Of a DNA stretch of 64,000 nucleotides, positions 1 through 10,331 are shown in pieces. Under the pieces are notes generated by a model. It ran no database searches. It had not been told where the DNA came from and saw only the letters and a program-made list of their open reading frames with translations. The stretch covers positions 33,197 to 97,196 of the forward strand of contig NZ_JAQZSG010000021.1 in assembly GCF_028745515.1 (NCBI RefSeq). Reading direction: 5' to 3'. The DNA is from Paenibacillus thermotolerans. Lineage in GTDB: Bacteria; Bacillota; Bacilli; Paenibacillales; YIM-B00363. Made by a program: the position numbers and the translations under genes. The stretch's first letter is position 1, and each line of letters starts with the position of its first letter.

Positions 1-1559
1 TGCCCGCCGGAAAGACGCATGCCCCGCTCGCCGATGACCGTTTCATAGCCGTCTTTAAAGGTGCCGATGAAATCATGAGCATTGGCGGCTTTCGCGGCTT
101 CGATGATTTCGTCCATCGTCGCCTCCGGTCGGCCGTAAACTAAATTATCCTTAATGGTGCCGGAAAACAGTACGTTATCCTGCAACACGAGCGCAATATG
201 CTTGCGCAAATCGTCGATTTTGTATTTCCTCACGTCCATCCCGTCGATATAAACCGTTCCTTCGCCCGTCGGGTCAAAAAAGCGGGGAATCAAATTGATC
301 AGCGTCGATTTCCCGGCTCCGCTCGGCCCTACAAGAGCGATAACTTCTCCGGCCTTCGCCTCGAACGTAATGCTGCGGATTCCCGTCCGTTCCTCCAATT
401 CGATGTCGGGACGGTTCGGGGGAAGGTTGGTCGGAAGCCAGAAAAAGCGCTTCGGCGATTTCTCGCGCTCGATGATTTCCGGGTTTCTTTTGTGCTGGTC
501 GTTCTTAAACACCAAATTTCTCGCTATATAAGTATAAGAAACGTTCTCAAACTTGACGTCGCCGCGGCATTCCGGCATCGGAACGGCATTCGCCGCTTCG
601 GTAACGTCGGGCTTCTCGTCGAACATTTCGAAGATGCGCTCAATGTTCGTAATCGAGTTCTGGATCGTTACGTTGACGTCCGCGAACCGTTGAATCGGAC
701 CGTACAAATTTCCGAGCAGCAGCTGGAACGCGATAATTTCCCCGGGAGTCATTTTACCCGCCAGCACGAACGAACCGCCGACCAGCCAAATAATAATGAC
801 GCCGATATGAGCCAGCGATTCGCTCATTCGTCCCAGCGCGTTCGAGAACAGGTGGGCGGATACGGTATGGCGGAAATGCTGCTTCGTCTGCCTTCGAAAA
901 CGCTCTCTTTCTTGCTTCTCTCCGTTAAAGGCCTGAACGATGCGTATGCCCCCCATCCGTTCCACAAGCGTTCCCGAAATCCGTTCCATCTGACGATGTA
1001 CCGATCTCCAGGCCAGCCGGATATGCACGTTCATGTTCGTGAAGCTAAGGTAATACAAGGGCAAGATGCACAGGGAGATGGCTGCAAGCACCGGATCCAT
1101 GCGGAAAAGAAGAACCCCCGAGAACAGCACCAGGAACAAATCGAGCACCAAATTGATGATGCCGCCGCCGATCAAGTTTTGCGCGCCTCCGATATCGTGG
1201 ATGACCCTCGATGTAATGCCGCCGACTTGTCTTTGGTCGTAAAAGCTGACCGACATGTTTTGGAGGTGCACGTACAGCTGATCGCGCAAATCCATCATCA
1301 TTTTGTTGCCGAGAATGGCGGAGATGTAGTTTCTTAAGAAGTTAAGCAGCACCCCCGCAGCCATAATGGCGGCCATGACGGAAATTACTTGACCGAGGCT
1401 CCAGCTTCCTTTGCCGAGCAGCGTCTCGTCGATCAAAATTCGCGTGAACATCGGTTGGCTGAGCGGAACTATGAATTGCAGCATTCCGAGGAACACGATC
1501 ACGCCGATCATCAGCCAATACGGCTTTGCCCATAGTAAATACCTTTTGACTGGACTCAT
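1..1559 (-). CDS. ABC transporter, permease fused to ATP-binding domain (3' end outside window)
   Basis: This is a type I ABC exporter half-transporter, with membrane domain first and nucleotide-binding domain second. It would work as a dimer in the cytoplasmic membrane. The ATG at 1559 is preceded by AGGTGA, and the protein begins MSPVKRYLLWAKPYW. About 519 residues are visible. The membrane helices fill roughly residues 15-320, and Walker A (GPSGAGKST) follows near residue 400. The LSGG signature sits right at the window edge, so Walker B, the D-loop and the switch histidine are not visible. Between the first NBD strand (FENVSYTY) and the strand leading to Walker A there is an in-frame insertion of about 40-45 residues (start IARNLVFKND, end RPDIELEE) that most exporters lack. 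The substrate cannot be told from sequence; lipid or drug export is typical of the family. Confidence 0.93.
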   Translation of the reverse strand, partial: MSPVKRYLLWAKPYWLMIGVIVFLGMLQFIVPLSQPMFTRILIDETLLGKGSWSLGQVISVMAAIMAAGVLLNFLRNYISAILGNKMMMDLRDQLYVHLQNMSVSFYDQRQVGGITSRVIHDIGGAQNLIGGGIINLVLDLFLVLFSGVLLFRMDPVLAAISLCILPLYYLSFTNMNVHIRLAWRSVHRQMERISGTLVERMGGIRIVQAFNGEKQERERFRRQTKQHFRHTVSAHLFSNALGRMSESLAHIGVIIIWLVGGSFVLAGKMTPGEIIAFQLLLGNLYGPIQRFADVNVTIQNSITNIERIFEMFDEKPDVTEAANAVPMPECRGDVKFENVSYTYIARNLVFKNDQHKRNPEIIEREKSPKRFFWLPTNLPPNRPDIELEERTGIRSITFEAKAGEVIALVGPSGAGKSTLINLIPRFFDPTGEGTVYIDGMDVRKYKIDDLRKHIALVLQDNVLFSGTIKDNLVYGRPEATMDEIIEAAKAANAHDFIGTFKDGYETVIGERGMRLSGG

Positions 1560-1775
1560 TGTTTAATAATCACCTCGTTTGAAAAGTCTTGTTTAGCATA
1601 GTGCAGTGAACTTTTAATTACAATTTTTCGGACGGGTACGATGGAGGAGGAAATAGGAGGATATTACCGAATTGATTGTCTAAGAGCGGAATATGGGAAT
1701 GTTGCATTGTTTTTCCGCCAATAAGGTTAAAATTCCCCGTTTTTTCGTTTTACAAATCATCGGGAGGTCATTATT

Positions 1776-1958
1776 GTGAAAAGGTTAAAGAAATCTCCGG
1801 ACCGCAAATTGGGAGGAGTGCTCGGCGGTATTGCCGAATATATGGGAGTCGACCCGACGCTCATCCGGCTTGCGTTTATTTTGCTGGCCGTCTTTACGGC
1901 GGTGTTTCCGTGCGTGCTTGCCTATATCGTCGCGGCGATCGTGATGCCGGAGAGATAA
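1776..1958 (+). CDS. PspC domain mini-protein
   Basis: This 60-residue protein is almost entirely a PspC domain. A short basic N-terminus is followed by the conserved GGVLGGIAEYMGVDPTLIR segment and one hydrophobic helix (about residues 32-55). In the phage-shock family the domain sits in the membrane and responds to envelope stress. Stand-alone PspC mini-proteins are common in Firmicutes and their individual roles are mostly unknown. The start is GTG at 1776, with GGGAGG at 1762-1767. It lies 33 bases upstream of the dehydrogenase gene and may be co-transcribed with it. A divergent exporter gene begins at 1559, so the 216-base gap must hold both promoters. I see only weak promoter matches there. 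Confidence 0.9.
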   Translation: MKRLKKSPDRKLGGVLGGIAEYMGVDPTLIRLAFILLAVFTAVFPCVLAYIVAAIVMPER

Positions 1959-1991
1959 CAGGATCATTTCAATTGAAAGGGGTTACAACAG

Positions 1992-2753
1992 ATGAAGCTT
2001 GATTTATCCGGAAAGACGGCGCTCGTGACGGGAGGAGCCGGCCAGCTCGGCCGGACGATGGTCCGAACGTTATCGGAATGCGGAGCGGACGTCATCATCC
2101 ATTATCGCAGCAGCTCCGTCAAAGCGGAGGAGTTGGTGCGGGAAATCCATGCGGAGGGCCGCAAGGCGACAGCCGTTCAAGCAGACATTACGAAGCTGGA
2201 TTCGATTGCGGACATGAAGGAGCAAATCGCGAAGAGCTTCGCTCTGCCGGATATAATCGTAGCCAACGCGGTCATTCAATACGAGTGGAAAAGCGTCCTC
2301 GAGCAATCCCCGGAAGACTATGTCAGCCAGTTCGAATCGTGCGTACTGCAGAGCGTTTATTTGGCCAAAACGTTCGTTCCTCATTTGATAGAGCAAAAAT
2401 ACGGACGCATGATCGGCATTAACACGGAATGCTCCATGCAAAACTTCCCGGGGCAGTCCGCTTATGTCGCGGGCAAACGGGGAATGGACGGCGTATACCG
2501 CATTCTTGCCAAAGAGGTCGGAGAGCACAATATAACGGTAAATCAAGTGGCGCCCGGATGGACGATCAGCGACAGGGACCGAGAGAACGGCACCGAGCGC
2601 AGCGAAGGGTACGAACGCAATGTGCCGTTAAGAAGGCGCGGCACGGATCAGGAAATTGCGAATGCGGTCGCCTTCCTTGCCTCGGATCTATCAAGCTACA
2701 TTACAGGCGCCTATATTCCGGTGTGCGGCGGAAACGTCATGCCGTCGATATAA
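1992..2753 (+). CDS. SDR family oxidoreductase (FabG-like short-chain dehydrogenase)
   Basis: Classical short-chain dehydrogenase/reductase of 253 residues, the usual family length. The Rossmann fingerprint is TGGAGQLG at about residues 13-20. The catalytic Tyr-x3-Lys is in SAYVAGKRG near residues 156-160. The NNAG-type motif is replaced by ANAVIQ. The C-terminus (ITGAYIPVCGGNVMPS) matches the usual substrate-loop/dimer region. It would catalyse NAD(P)-dependent oxidation or reduction of an alcohol/ketone pair, probably on a sugar acid or sugar alcohol. This is inferred from the beta-mannosidase gene that follows 30 bases downstream. The ATG is preceded by AAAGGGG. Confidence 0.92.
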   Translation: MKLDLSGKTALVTGGAGQLGRTMVRTLSECGADVIIHYRSSSVKAEELVREIHAEGRKATAVQADITKLDSIADMKEQIAKSFALPDIIVANAVIQYEWKSVLEQSPEDYVSQFESCVLQSVYLAKTFVPHLIEQKYGRMIGINTECSMQNFPGQSAYVAGKRGMDGVYRILAKEVGEHNITVNQVAPGWTISDRDRENGTERSEGYERNVPLRRRGTDQEIANAVAFLASDLSSYITGAYIPVCGGNVMPSI

Positions 2754-2783
2754 CCCGGCGCTCTACTAGTTTAGGAGGATATC

Positions 2784-5324
2784 ATGACTGAGACGAGAAG
2801 CGGCTTCCCGCAATGGAGATTTAGAGCGTGCGGCGAGCAAGAATGGCTGCCTGCGCAAGTGCCGGGCTGCGTGCACATGGATTTGCTGCGCAATAAGAAG
2901 ATACAGGATCCTTTTTATGGCGTAAACGAGAGAGGGCTTCAATGGATCGACAAAAAGGACTGGGAATACGAGACCGTATTCGATGTGCCGGAGACGTTGT
3001 TTGCGGGTTCGAATATCCATATCGTGTTTACGGGATTGGACACTTATGCCGACGTGGAGCTGAACGGGGAGCGTATTCTTTCCGCCGATAACATGTTTCG
3101 CACGTGGACGGTCGACGTTAAGAAGCGGCTGAAGCGGGAAAGCAATACGCTGACAGTCCGGTTTCGTTCGCCGATTTTGGAGGATTTGCCCAAGCTTGAG
3201 AAACAAGGCTATGCGCTGCCGGCTTCCAACGACCAATCGGAGACCGGGGGGCTAGGCGATAAGAAAGTAAGCGTCTTCGCCAGAAAAGCGCCGTATCATT
3301 ACGGGTGGGATTGGGGTCCGCGGTTCGTGACGAGCGGGATCTGGAGGCATGCGTTTCTCGAGAGCTGGTCGGGCGTGCGGCTGACCGATGTGCATATCCG
3401 GCAAGACAGCGTTACCGCCGAGCGGGCTCAAATCACCGCAGTAATCGAGGCGGAGGCGGATGCGGATTGGGAGGGCACGCTTGCATTGTCCGCCGGCGGC
3501 ATGCGATGGACAAAGCAGGTGAAGCTGAACCGAGGATTGAACGAGCTTGAGCTTGCCGCGGAGCTGGAGCAACCGAAGCTTTGGTGGACCAGAGGCCTCG
3601 GCGAACAGCATCTCTATGAATTTAAGGCTTCGCTAGAAAGCGGTACCGGCGAAGCAGCCGCGAGCAAAACGGTAAAGACGGGCTTGCGTTCGATCAAGCT
3701 TGTGCGGAAGCCGGACGAGCACGGCACATCGTTCTATTTCGAATTGAACGGGGTACCGGTATTCGCCAAAGGAGCGAACCATATCCCGAACGACAGCTTC
3801 GTCACCGAAGTTACCCGGGAACGGTACGAGCACGAAGTCGCGAGCGCGGCCGAGTCCAACATGAACATGCTGCGCGTATGGGGCGGCGGCGTATATGAAG
3901 ACGATGCGTTCTATGAGCTTTGCGATCGGTACGGCTTGCTAGTGTGGCAGGATTTCATGTTTGCTTGCAGCATGTATCCGGGCGATGAAGCGTTTCTGAA
4001 TAACGTTCGGGCCGAAGCCGCAGACAATGTAAGGCGGCTGAGAAATCATCCTTGTATCGCTCTTTGGTGCGGCAACAACGAAATCGATGCGGCTTGGCAG
4101 CATTACAACGAAAAAGGCGGCTGGGGCTGGAAGCAGCAGTACGCGCCGGAGCTTCGGGAGAAGCTATGGCACGATTACGAGCAAATTTTCCACCGTGTTT
4201 TGCCCGAAGTTGTGGCAAAACACGATCCGACGGCGGATTATTGGCCTTCGTCTCCGATGCAAGCGCTCACCGGCGATATCGATCAGCATGCCGGAAACCG
4301 GACGACTTCGGGCGATATCCACTATTGGGGAGTGTGGCACGCCGTCGAGCCGTTCGAAAATTACAACGTCAATCTCGGACGGTTCATGAGCGAATACGGC
4401 TTCCAATCGTTCCCGGAGGAAAAGACCGTCCGTTCCTATGCGGAACCATCCGAGATGGAGCTGCTGTCGGAGGTCATGCTTTGCCATCAGCGCCACCCTT
4501 CCGGCAACCGGCTGATCAAGCAGTACATGGATATGTACATGAAGCAGCCCAAGGATTTCCCGTCCTTCTTATATATGAGCCAAGTGCTGCAAGGCGAGGC
4601 GATGAAGACCGCAATCGAAGCTCACCGCCGCAACATGCCGTTCTGCATGGGAACGCTGTACTGGCAAATGAACGACTGCTGGCCGGTAGCCTCTTGGGCG
4701 AGCATGGATTTTTACGGCCGATGGAAAGCGGTTCAGTATTACGCCAAGAACAGTTATAAGGACGTGATGATTTCCTTCGAGGCGCCTCAAGAAGGCCCGT
4801 TGTCCGTATATGTCGTTAACGACGGATGGAAGCCGATTTACGGGACGCTGAATCTGGAGCTGTATGATTTTCAAGGGGCGCTCTTGAAGCGGGAATGCCG
4901 TCCTGTCGCCGTCACGGCGAATGCTTCGGAGAAGCTTGCGTCGCTGCAAGCCGATGCCTGGCTTGACGGGAAAGACGCCCGTTCGGCCGTACTGCTCGCT
5001 TCTTTGGTACGGGACGGGGATATTTTGGAATGTAAGGAGCATTACTTTGTTCCGACGAAGGATTTGGCGCTCGGTCAAGCCGAGATTACGGTCCGGGAAG
5101 CGGAGGGGAGCGGCGGTACAAGCTTTATTCTTGAATCGAACACGCTCGCGAAGCAGGTCTGGATTTCATCCGAGGCCGAAGGCGTCTTTACGGATAATTT
5201 CTTCGACTTAATTCCGGGCATTGCCAAGCGAGTCGAATTTCTCGGTCGCGGCGCGGGAGGCAAAGCATTCGCGCCTGCTTCGCCGGGCAAGCTGACGGTT
5301 CGTTCGATGGCGGACTTCGTATAG
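2784..5324 (+). CDS. Beta-mannosidase, glycoside hydrolase family 2
   Basis: This 846-residue protein has the full GH2 layout: an N-terminal jelly-roll sugar-binding domain, an immunoglobulin-like domain, a TIM barrel and a C-terminal sandwich. The acid/base glutamate is Glu433 in CGNNEID and the nucleophile is Glu537 in MSEYGFQSFP. The YHYGWDWGPR stretch is characteristic of the beta-mannosidase branch, and there is no signal peptide. The enzyme should hydrolyse terminal beta-mannosides from imported manno-oligosaccharides in the cytoplasm. The start is ATG at 2784 with GGAGGAT upstream. It forms a short operon with the dehydrogenase at 1992. The stop codon lies inside a TATAGG tandem repeat. 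Confidence 0.95.
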   Translation: MTETRSGFPQWRFRACGEQEWLPAQVPGCVHMDLLRNKKIQDPFYGVNERGLQWIDKKDWEYETVFDVPETLFAGSNIHIVFTGLDTYADVELNGERILSADNMFRTWTVDVKKRLKRESNTLTVRFRSPILEDLPKLEKQGYALPASNDQSETGGLGDKKVSVFARKAPYHYGWDWGPRFVTSGIWRHAFLESWSGVRLTDVHIRQDSVTAERAQITAVIEAEADADWEGTLALSAGGMRWTKQVKLNRGLNELELAAELEQPKLWWTRGLGEQHLYEFKASLESGTGEAAASKTVKTGLRSIKLVRKPDEHGTSFYFELNGVPVFAKGANHIPNDSFVTEVTRERYEHEVASAAESNMNMLRVWGGGVYEDDAFYELCDRYGLLVWQDFMFACSMYPGDEAFLNNVRAEAADNVRRLRNHPCIALWCGNNEIDAAWQHYNEKGGWGWKQQYAPELREKLWHDYEQIFHRVLPEVVAKHDPTADYWPSSPMQALTGDIDQHAGNRTTSGDIHYWGVWHAVEPFENYNVNLGRFMSEYGFQSFPEEKTVRSYAEPSEMELLSEVMLCHQRHPSGNRLIKQYMDMYMKQPKDFPSFLYMSQVLQGEAMKTAIEAHRRNMPFCMGTLYWQMNDCWPVASWASMDFYGRWKAVQYYAKNSYKDVMISFEAPQEGPLSVYVVNDGWKPIYGTLNLELYDFQGALLKRECRPVAVTANASEKLASLQADAWLDGKDARSAVLLASLVRDGDILECKEHYFVPTKDLALGQAEITVREAEGSGGTSFILESNTLAKQVWISSEAEGVFTDNFFDLIPGIAKRVEFLGRGAGGKAFAPASPGKLTVRSMADFV

Positions 5325-5346
5325 GTATAGGTATAGGTATAGGTAT
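5320..5346. repeat. TATAGG hexamer tandem repeat across the beta-mannosidase stop codon
   Basis: Four uninterrupted copies of TATAGG (5320-5343) plus a partial unit. The TAG stop of the upstream gene (5322-5324) is in the first copy. A change in copy number would not alter the protein, since the stop is read in the first unit. Confidence 0.9.
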
Positions 5347-5367
5347 TGAGCAAAAAATTATCATATA

Positions 5368-5410
5368 ATAACGGCGTGCAAATGGGAGTTTCCATTTGGC
5401 ACGCCGTTAT
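5368..5410. terminator. Bidirectional terminator hairpin between convergent genes
   Basis: ATAACGGCGTGC pairs with GCACGCCGTTAT, and inside it AAATGG pairs with CCATTT around a short loop. The hairpin lies between the convergent genes ending at 5324 (plus) and 5433 (minus). An A-rich run on its left side would serve as the U-run for the minus strand. Confidence 0.85.
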
Positions 5411-5432
5411 TGTTTCGCCAGCCGGACATTCG

Positions 5433-5726
5433 CTAAATCAGCTTCACAATGTGCACGATATTGTTTCCCGAGTTGATCTTGATGACATGATTTTCAGCGT
5501 CGTAATCCACCTTCCCCGAGCCGATCGAAAGCTTAGGGGTGCTGCCTAATGCGTAAAACACATCATCGGCCATCGTTTGAACGCATTGCTCGCGTTCCTT
5601 CTCGTCCAATTCCGACCAATCCGCCGCATCCATCTCGAAGAAGTCGTGGCAGTCCGGGATCGTTCCGATGGCTTTGGTCATATCATGGACGATATCTTTA
5701 TATTCCCGATTAAATTTAACGCCCAA
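5433..5726 (-). CDS. Small conserved hypothetical protein
   Basis: A 97-residue soluble, acidic protein that I do not recognise as a named family. It begins MGVKFNREYKDIVHDM from a TTG at 5726, with GGATGTGAG upstream. It has alternating helical and strand-like segments and no membrane helix or signal. A central acidic stretch (DWSELDEKEREQC) and a C-terminal hydrophobic strand (NNIVHIVKLI) are the visible hallmarks. Its codon use resembles that of its neighbours. It is a single-gene unit, convergent with the beta-mannosidase and divergent from gdhA. Confidence 0.7.
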   Translation of the reverse strand: MGVKFNREYKDIVHDMTKAIGTIPDCHDFFEMDAADWSELDEKEREQCVQTMADDVFYALGSTPKLSIGSGKVDYDAENHVIKINSGNNIVHIVKLI

Positions 5727-5980
5727 AGCGGCTCACATCCGTTCCTATGAACTTCAATTTTTACCATGATACCAATATGTCAGACTAAGACGCAAATCAA
5801 TCCATCATGTCATATTTTCTGACAAACAATTACTCCAATTTTAACAATATTTCCTAAGAGTAAGAGATGTAAGTTATCGATCCTGTTATGTTAGATTACA
5901 TACCATGTACTTATAAAAATTCCCTTTATGCACGTTAGGTTTTTTCGATTAAAATCGCTGTTTTTTTTGGTGAAAATCTA

Positions 5981-6008
5981 TTGTTCGATCATTTCAAACG
6001 TTTATAAT
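5981..6008 (+). promoter_or_regulatory. Candidate sigma-A promoter of gdhA
   Basis: A -35-like TTGTTC (5981-5986) and a perfect -10 TATAAT (6003-6008) are separated by 16 bases, about 50 bases before the gdhA start. The rest of the 335-base AT-rich gap (5727-6061) holds no credible gene. A small perfect palindrome CGATTAAAATCG (about 5946-5957) followed by a T-run could be a terminator-like or regulatory hairpin. Confidence 0.5.
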
Positions 6009-6049
6009 ACACTTTAACGGTTCAATACGTTGAAGCGAATTAAGTGTGA

Positions 6050-7453
<1,404 letters not shown>

Positions 7454-7470
7454 TCGATAAGACTTTCATC

Positions 7471-7497
7471 AAGCCGTCCTTTCGAGGACGGCTTTAT
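7471..7497 (+). terminator. Terminator of gdhA
   Basis: AAGCCGTCCT pairs with AGGACGGCTT around a 4-base loop, followed by a short T-rich stretch. It lies 18 bases after the gdhA stop. Confidence 0.85.
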
Positions 7498-7588
7498 TCG
7501 TAGCATTGGCGTCGTTATTATTCCCGCCCGGTCTTTGCCGGCGAAATTGCGGAACGGCTTCGTCCTCAACGTGAACAAGGTATAGGGT

Positions 7589-7619
7589 AAAAAAGAGCCG
7601 GAGCTATCGCTCCAGCTCT
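7589..7619 (-). terminator. Terminator of topB overlapping its stop codon
   Basis: On the minus strand GAGCTGGAGC pairs with GCTCCGGCTC around GATA, then runs into six T residues. The topB stop (7604-7606) lies in the stem loop, so terminator and coding end overlap. Confidence 0.8.
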
Positions 7620-9814
7620 ATTTTTCCTGTGTTCCGGTCCGTTAACGCAATTTTTGCCTCGAAAGAAGACCCGTCTTTGGCTTTAAATTTCAGCTTGCCC
7701 GTTTTTCCTTTCTCAATCAGCGATTTGATCATCGTATCGGTCAGCGATTTGCCGAAGCTTTCTTTCCAGATTACGAATCCGCATCCGTTCTTATAGTGGC
7801 TGCATCCGTAACCTTTGCGGCCCATAAAAATTTGGCCGCCGCAGCCTTCTCTCGGGCAAGGCGCAATCGTCCCTCCCGCGGCGGGCGGCGCCGATTTCGT
7901 TCGTAAGGCCGCTCCGCTGCGGGGCTTCCTAGCGCCTTTCTTCGGCGAGGAATCGCCGTCATTGCCGAAGGCGGACCGGTCCGCCCGCTGCTGGCTGCGC
8001 ACCTTGTCGACGATGGAGGCGGCGAACTGCTTCACCTTCGCCATGAACGCGTCATCCTCGGCTGCACCCTTGGAAATTTCGTTCAATCTGCGCTCCCAGT
8101 GGCCGGTCATTTCCGGAGACGTAAGCAGCTCTACTCCGGCGGCCCGGATCAGCTCGACCGCCATGCGCCCCTTCTGGGTAATCGTAATCTTTTTGCCCTG
8201 CATCTCAATGTAATCGACCTGCTTCAACCGCTCGATGGTCGCTGCGCGGGTGGCAGGGGTGCCAAGCCCCGAATCCTTCATGGCGTCGCGGAGCTCTTCG
8301 TCCTCCACGGCTTTGCCGGCGCTCTCCATCGCTTTCAGCAGCGTTCCCTCGGTGTAGGCCTTCGGCGGCTGCGTCTCCTTCTCGTTCACCTCCGCCTTGT
8401 CGCAGACGACGCTTTGCTGCGGGTCAAGCTCGAACGGCGTATCGGTTTCGTCCTCTTCTTCCTGCTCTTCGTTCTGTTTGTCTTTGGACCTCGACTTCGG
8501 CTTTTCCTTCGCTTGGTCGGCGTACACCGTTTTCCACCCGAGCCGGAGCAGCTCCTTCACCGTCGTTTTGAACGTTTCCTCTGCAACCTCGGTGAGGACG
8601 GTGTGCATTTTATACTCCGCAGGCGGGTAAAAATGAGAAAGGAACCGCCGTATAATCAAATCGTATATTTTCGCTTCGTCGGGAGTGAGGCTTCCCGGTT
8701 TTTTCGCGGTCGGAAGAATCGCGTGGTGATCCTCGACCTTGCTCGGATTGCAGACGTTGAAATTTTTCGTATGGACGAGCTGCTTGGAGGCGCCTTTCAC
8801 CAATTCATCGTACGCGCTGCCTCTCAAGGCGTCCAACGCCCGGTGCATCTCGGGGATGTTTTGCTCCGTCACATAGTTTGAGTTCGTCCGCGGATACGAG
8901 ATCGCTTTATGCTTTTCATACAGCGATTGCGCGACATCCAACGTTTTTTTGGCGGAGAAGCCGCACTTGGCGTTCGCTTCGCGCTGCAGCAGCGTAAGAT
9001 CGAACAGCTTGTACGGGTACTCCTTCGTTTCCTTGACCTCGTAGGAAGCGACTCGGCCTTTTTGACCGGATGTTTTGGCTGCAATCGTCTCCGCCTTCGT
9101 TTTATCGTGAATGCGTTCCCCTTGCCAAAGTCCCTTATACAAGACGCCGTCTTGGGAAAAATGGCCGACGACCTCGTAATAGATGAGGGAGGAGAACGAT
9201 TCGATCTGCTTTTGACGGTCATAAATGAGCGCCAGCACCGGGGTTTGAACCCGGCCGACCGACAGCAGCACATTATGCTTGACCGTAAACGCGCGGGAGC
9301 CGTTCATGCCGACCAGCCAATCGGCTTCGCTGCGGGCTCTCGCCGCTTTCGTCAGGTTGTCGTAATCCGCGCCGTCCTTCAAATTGGCGAAGCCCGCACG
9401 GATCGTCTCCGGCGTCAGGTCCGAAATCCATAGCCGCTTTACCGGGTGCCTGAGCTTAAGATAGCGCTGGATCAAATAAAAAATATATTGCCCCTCGCGC
9501 CCGGCGTCGCATGCGTTCACCAGCGCGTCGCATTGCTTCGCAAGCTCGGAGATCGTTTTCAACTGATCCTTCGTCTTATAGTTCGGGATGAGCTTGAATT
9601 GCTCCGGAATGATCGGCAGATCGTTCATGTTCCACTTCTTGTACTTCTCGTCGTATTTGTCCGGCTCCGCAAGCGTCACCAGATGGCCGATCGCCCAAGT
9701 AATAATATATCGCTCACCTTCGATATGCGTTCGTTTGTTGACGGCTCTAGGTTCGATGGCGGCGGCTATATTTCTGCCCATGTCCGGTTTTTCTGCGATG
9801 ACTAATGTCTTCAT
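7604..9814 (-). CDS. topB: DNA topoisomerase III (type IA)
   Basis: A type IA topoisomerase that relaxes and decatenates DNA by single-strand passage. The Toprim domain starts at the N-terminus (VIAEKPDMGRNIA) and continues in VNACDAGREGQ. SVGRVQTPVLALI is the type IA signature region. The active-site tyrosine is Tyr307 in ISYPRTNS. An acidic, low-complexity insert lies near residues 445-465 (KQNEEQEEEDETDTP). The C-terminal tail holds a CPREGCGGQIF/CSHYKNGCGF zinc-ribbon-like module. Its 736 residues match the Firmicutes TopB length plus the tail. It is an isolated gene, convergent with gdhA. Confidence 0.97.
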   Translation of the reverse strand: MKTLVIAEKPDMGRNIAAAIEPRAVNKRTHIEGERYIITWAIGHLVTLAEPDKYDEKYKKWNMNDLPIIPEQFKLIPNYKTKDQLKTISELAKQCDALVNACDAGREGQYIFYLIQRYLKLRHPVKRLWISDLTPETIRAGFANLKDGADYDNLTKAARARSEADWLVGMNGSRAFTVKHNVLLSVGRVQTPVLALIYDRQKQIESFSSLIYYEVVGHFSQDGVLYKGLWQGERIHDKTKAETIAAKTSGQKGRVASYEVKETKEYPYKLFDLTLLQREANAKCGFSAKKTLDVAQSLYEKHKAISYPRTNSNYVTEQNIPEMHRALDALRGSAYDELVKGASKQLVHTKNFNVCNPSKVEDHHAILPTAKKPGSLTPDEAKIYDLIIRRFLSHFYPPAEYKMHTVLTEVAEETFKTTVKELLRLGWKTVYADQAKEKPKSRSKDKQNEEQEEEDETDTPFELDPQQSVVCDKAEVNEKETQPPKAYTEGTLLKAMESAGKAVEDEELRDAMKDSGLGTPATRAATIERLKQVDYIEMQGKKITITQKGRMAVELIRAAGVELLTSPEMTGHWERRLNEISKGAAEDDAFMAKVKQFAASIVDKVRSQQRADRSAFGNDGDSSPKKGARKPRSGAALRTKSAPPAAGGTIAPCPREGCGGQIFMGRKGYGCSHYKNGCGFVIWKESFGKSLTDTMIKSLIEKGKTGKLKFKAKDGSSFEAKIALTDRNTGKIELER

Positions 9815-9863
9815 TGCTGCTTCGGTACCTCTCGTTCCTGCGATTTCACTATTATTTAATTAG

Positions 9864-9995
9864 ATGGCGAGCGCCGAAAAACCTGCTATGACGGGTAACT
9901 TTTTTCCTATGGTCCCGAAACCGATATATACTAAAGCTATTGAGCAGCATAAGGATGGTCCCGGCAAACAGCTTGATCATTGCATAGCAGCGTGA
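9864..9995 (+). other. Short unrecognised ORF upstream of the aldehyde dehydrogenase remnant
   Basis: An ATG-initiated 43-residue reading frame (start MASAEKPAMTGNFFP, end KQLDHCIAA) with no ribosome-binding site. It does not resemble a family I know and overlaps the remnant below in another frame. It may be debris from the same deletion rather than a gene. Confidence 0.2.
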
Positions 9996-10297
9996 AGAAG
10001 GTGTTTCTGGAGGAGCCGACGGTGTTGGACGGCGTTAGGCGGGAGGACGCAGTCATGCAGGACGAAATTTTCGGCCCGATTCTCCCCGTGTTGGAATACG
10101 AGGCATTAGACAAAGTCATTCATGAGGTGACGAGTCGCTTGGGTTCAAGCGGCATCGGCGCGTATCACGGCAAAGGAAGCTTCGATACGTTCTCGCATCG
10201 CAAGAGCGTTCTGAAGCAAACGACGCTATTCGATTTGCCGTTCCGATATCCGAATAGGAAGAACGGTTTGAATATCGTGAAACGGTTCCTGAAATAG
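9980..10297 (+). pseudogene. Aldehyde dehydrogenase C-terminal remnant
   Basis: The 105 codons translate to two well-known pieces of a class-3-type aldehyde dehydrogenase joined together. The first is PTVLDGVRREDAVMQDEIFGP followed by ILPVLEYEALDKVI. The second is SSGIGAYHGKGSFDTFSHRK followed by SVLKQTTLFDLPFRYP. The first roughly 300 residues are missing, including the catalytic cysteine and glutamate. About 40-60 residues that normally separate the two pieces are also missing, so this is an internal deletion that kept the frame. No credible start or ribosome-binding site precedes it. It is almost certainly non-functional debris. Confidence 0.8.
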
Positions 10298-10331
10298 CAA
10301 TTTTGTACGTGTCGGGTAACCCTTATAGGGC

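Noticed and set aside
198..1337. Long plus-strand reading frame opposite the first ABC exporter
   Set aside because: It is antisense to a clear ABC transporter, has no family motifs and no ribosome-binding site. It is a shadow caused by high-GC codon bias.
5940..5970. Terminator-like CGATTAAAATCG palindrome followed by a T-run upstream of gdhA
   Set aside because: The stem is only 5 bp and there is no transcript end to assign it to. It is mentioned only as a possible regulatory hairpin.
9864..9995. Small ORF as a real gene
   Set aside because: It has no ribosome-binding site, no recognised family, and overlaps degraded aldehyde dehydrogenase sequence.
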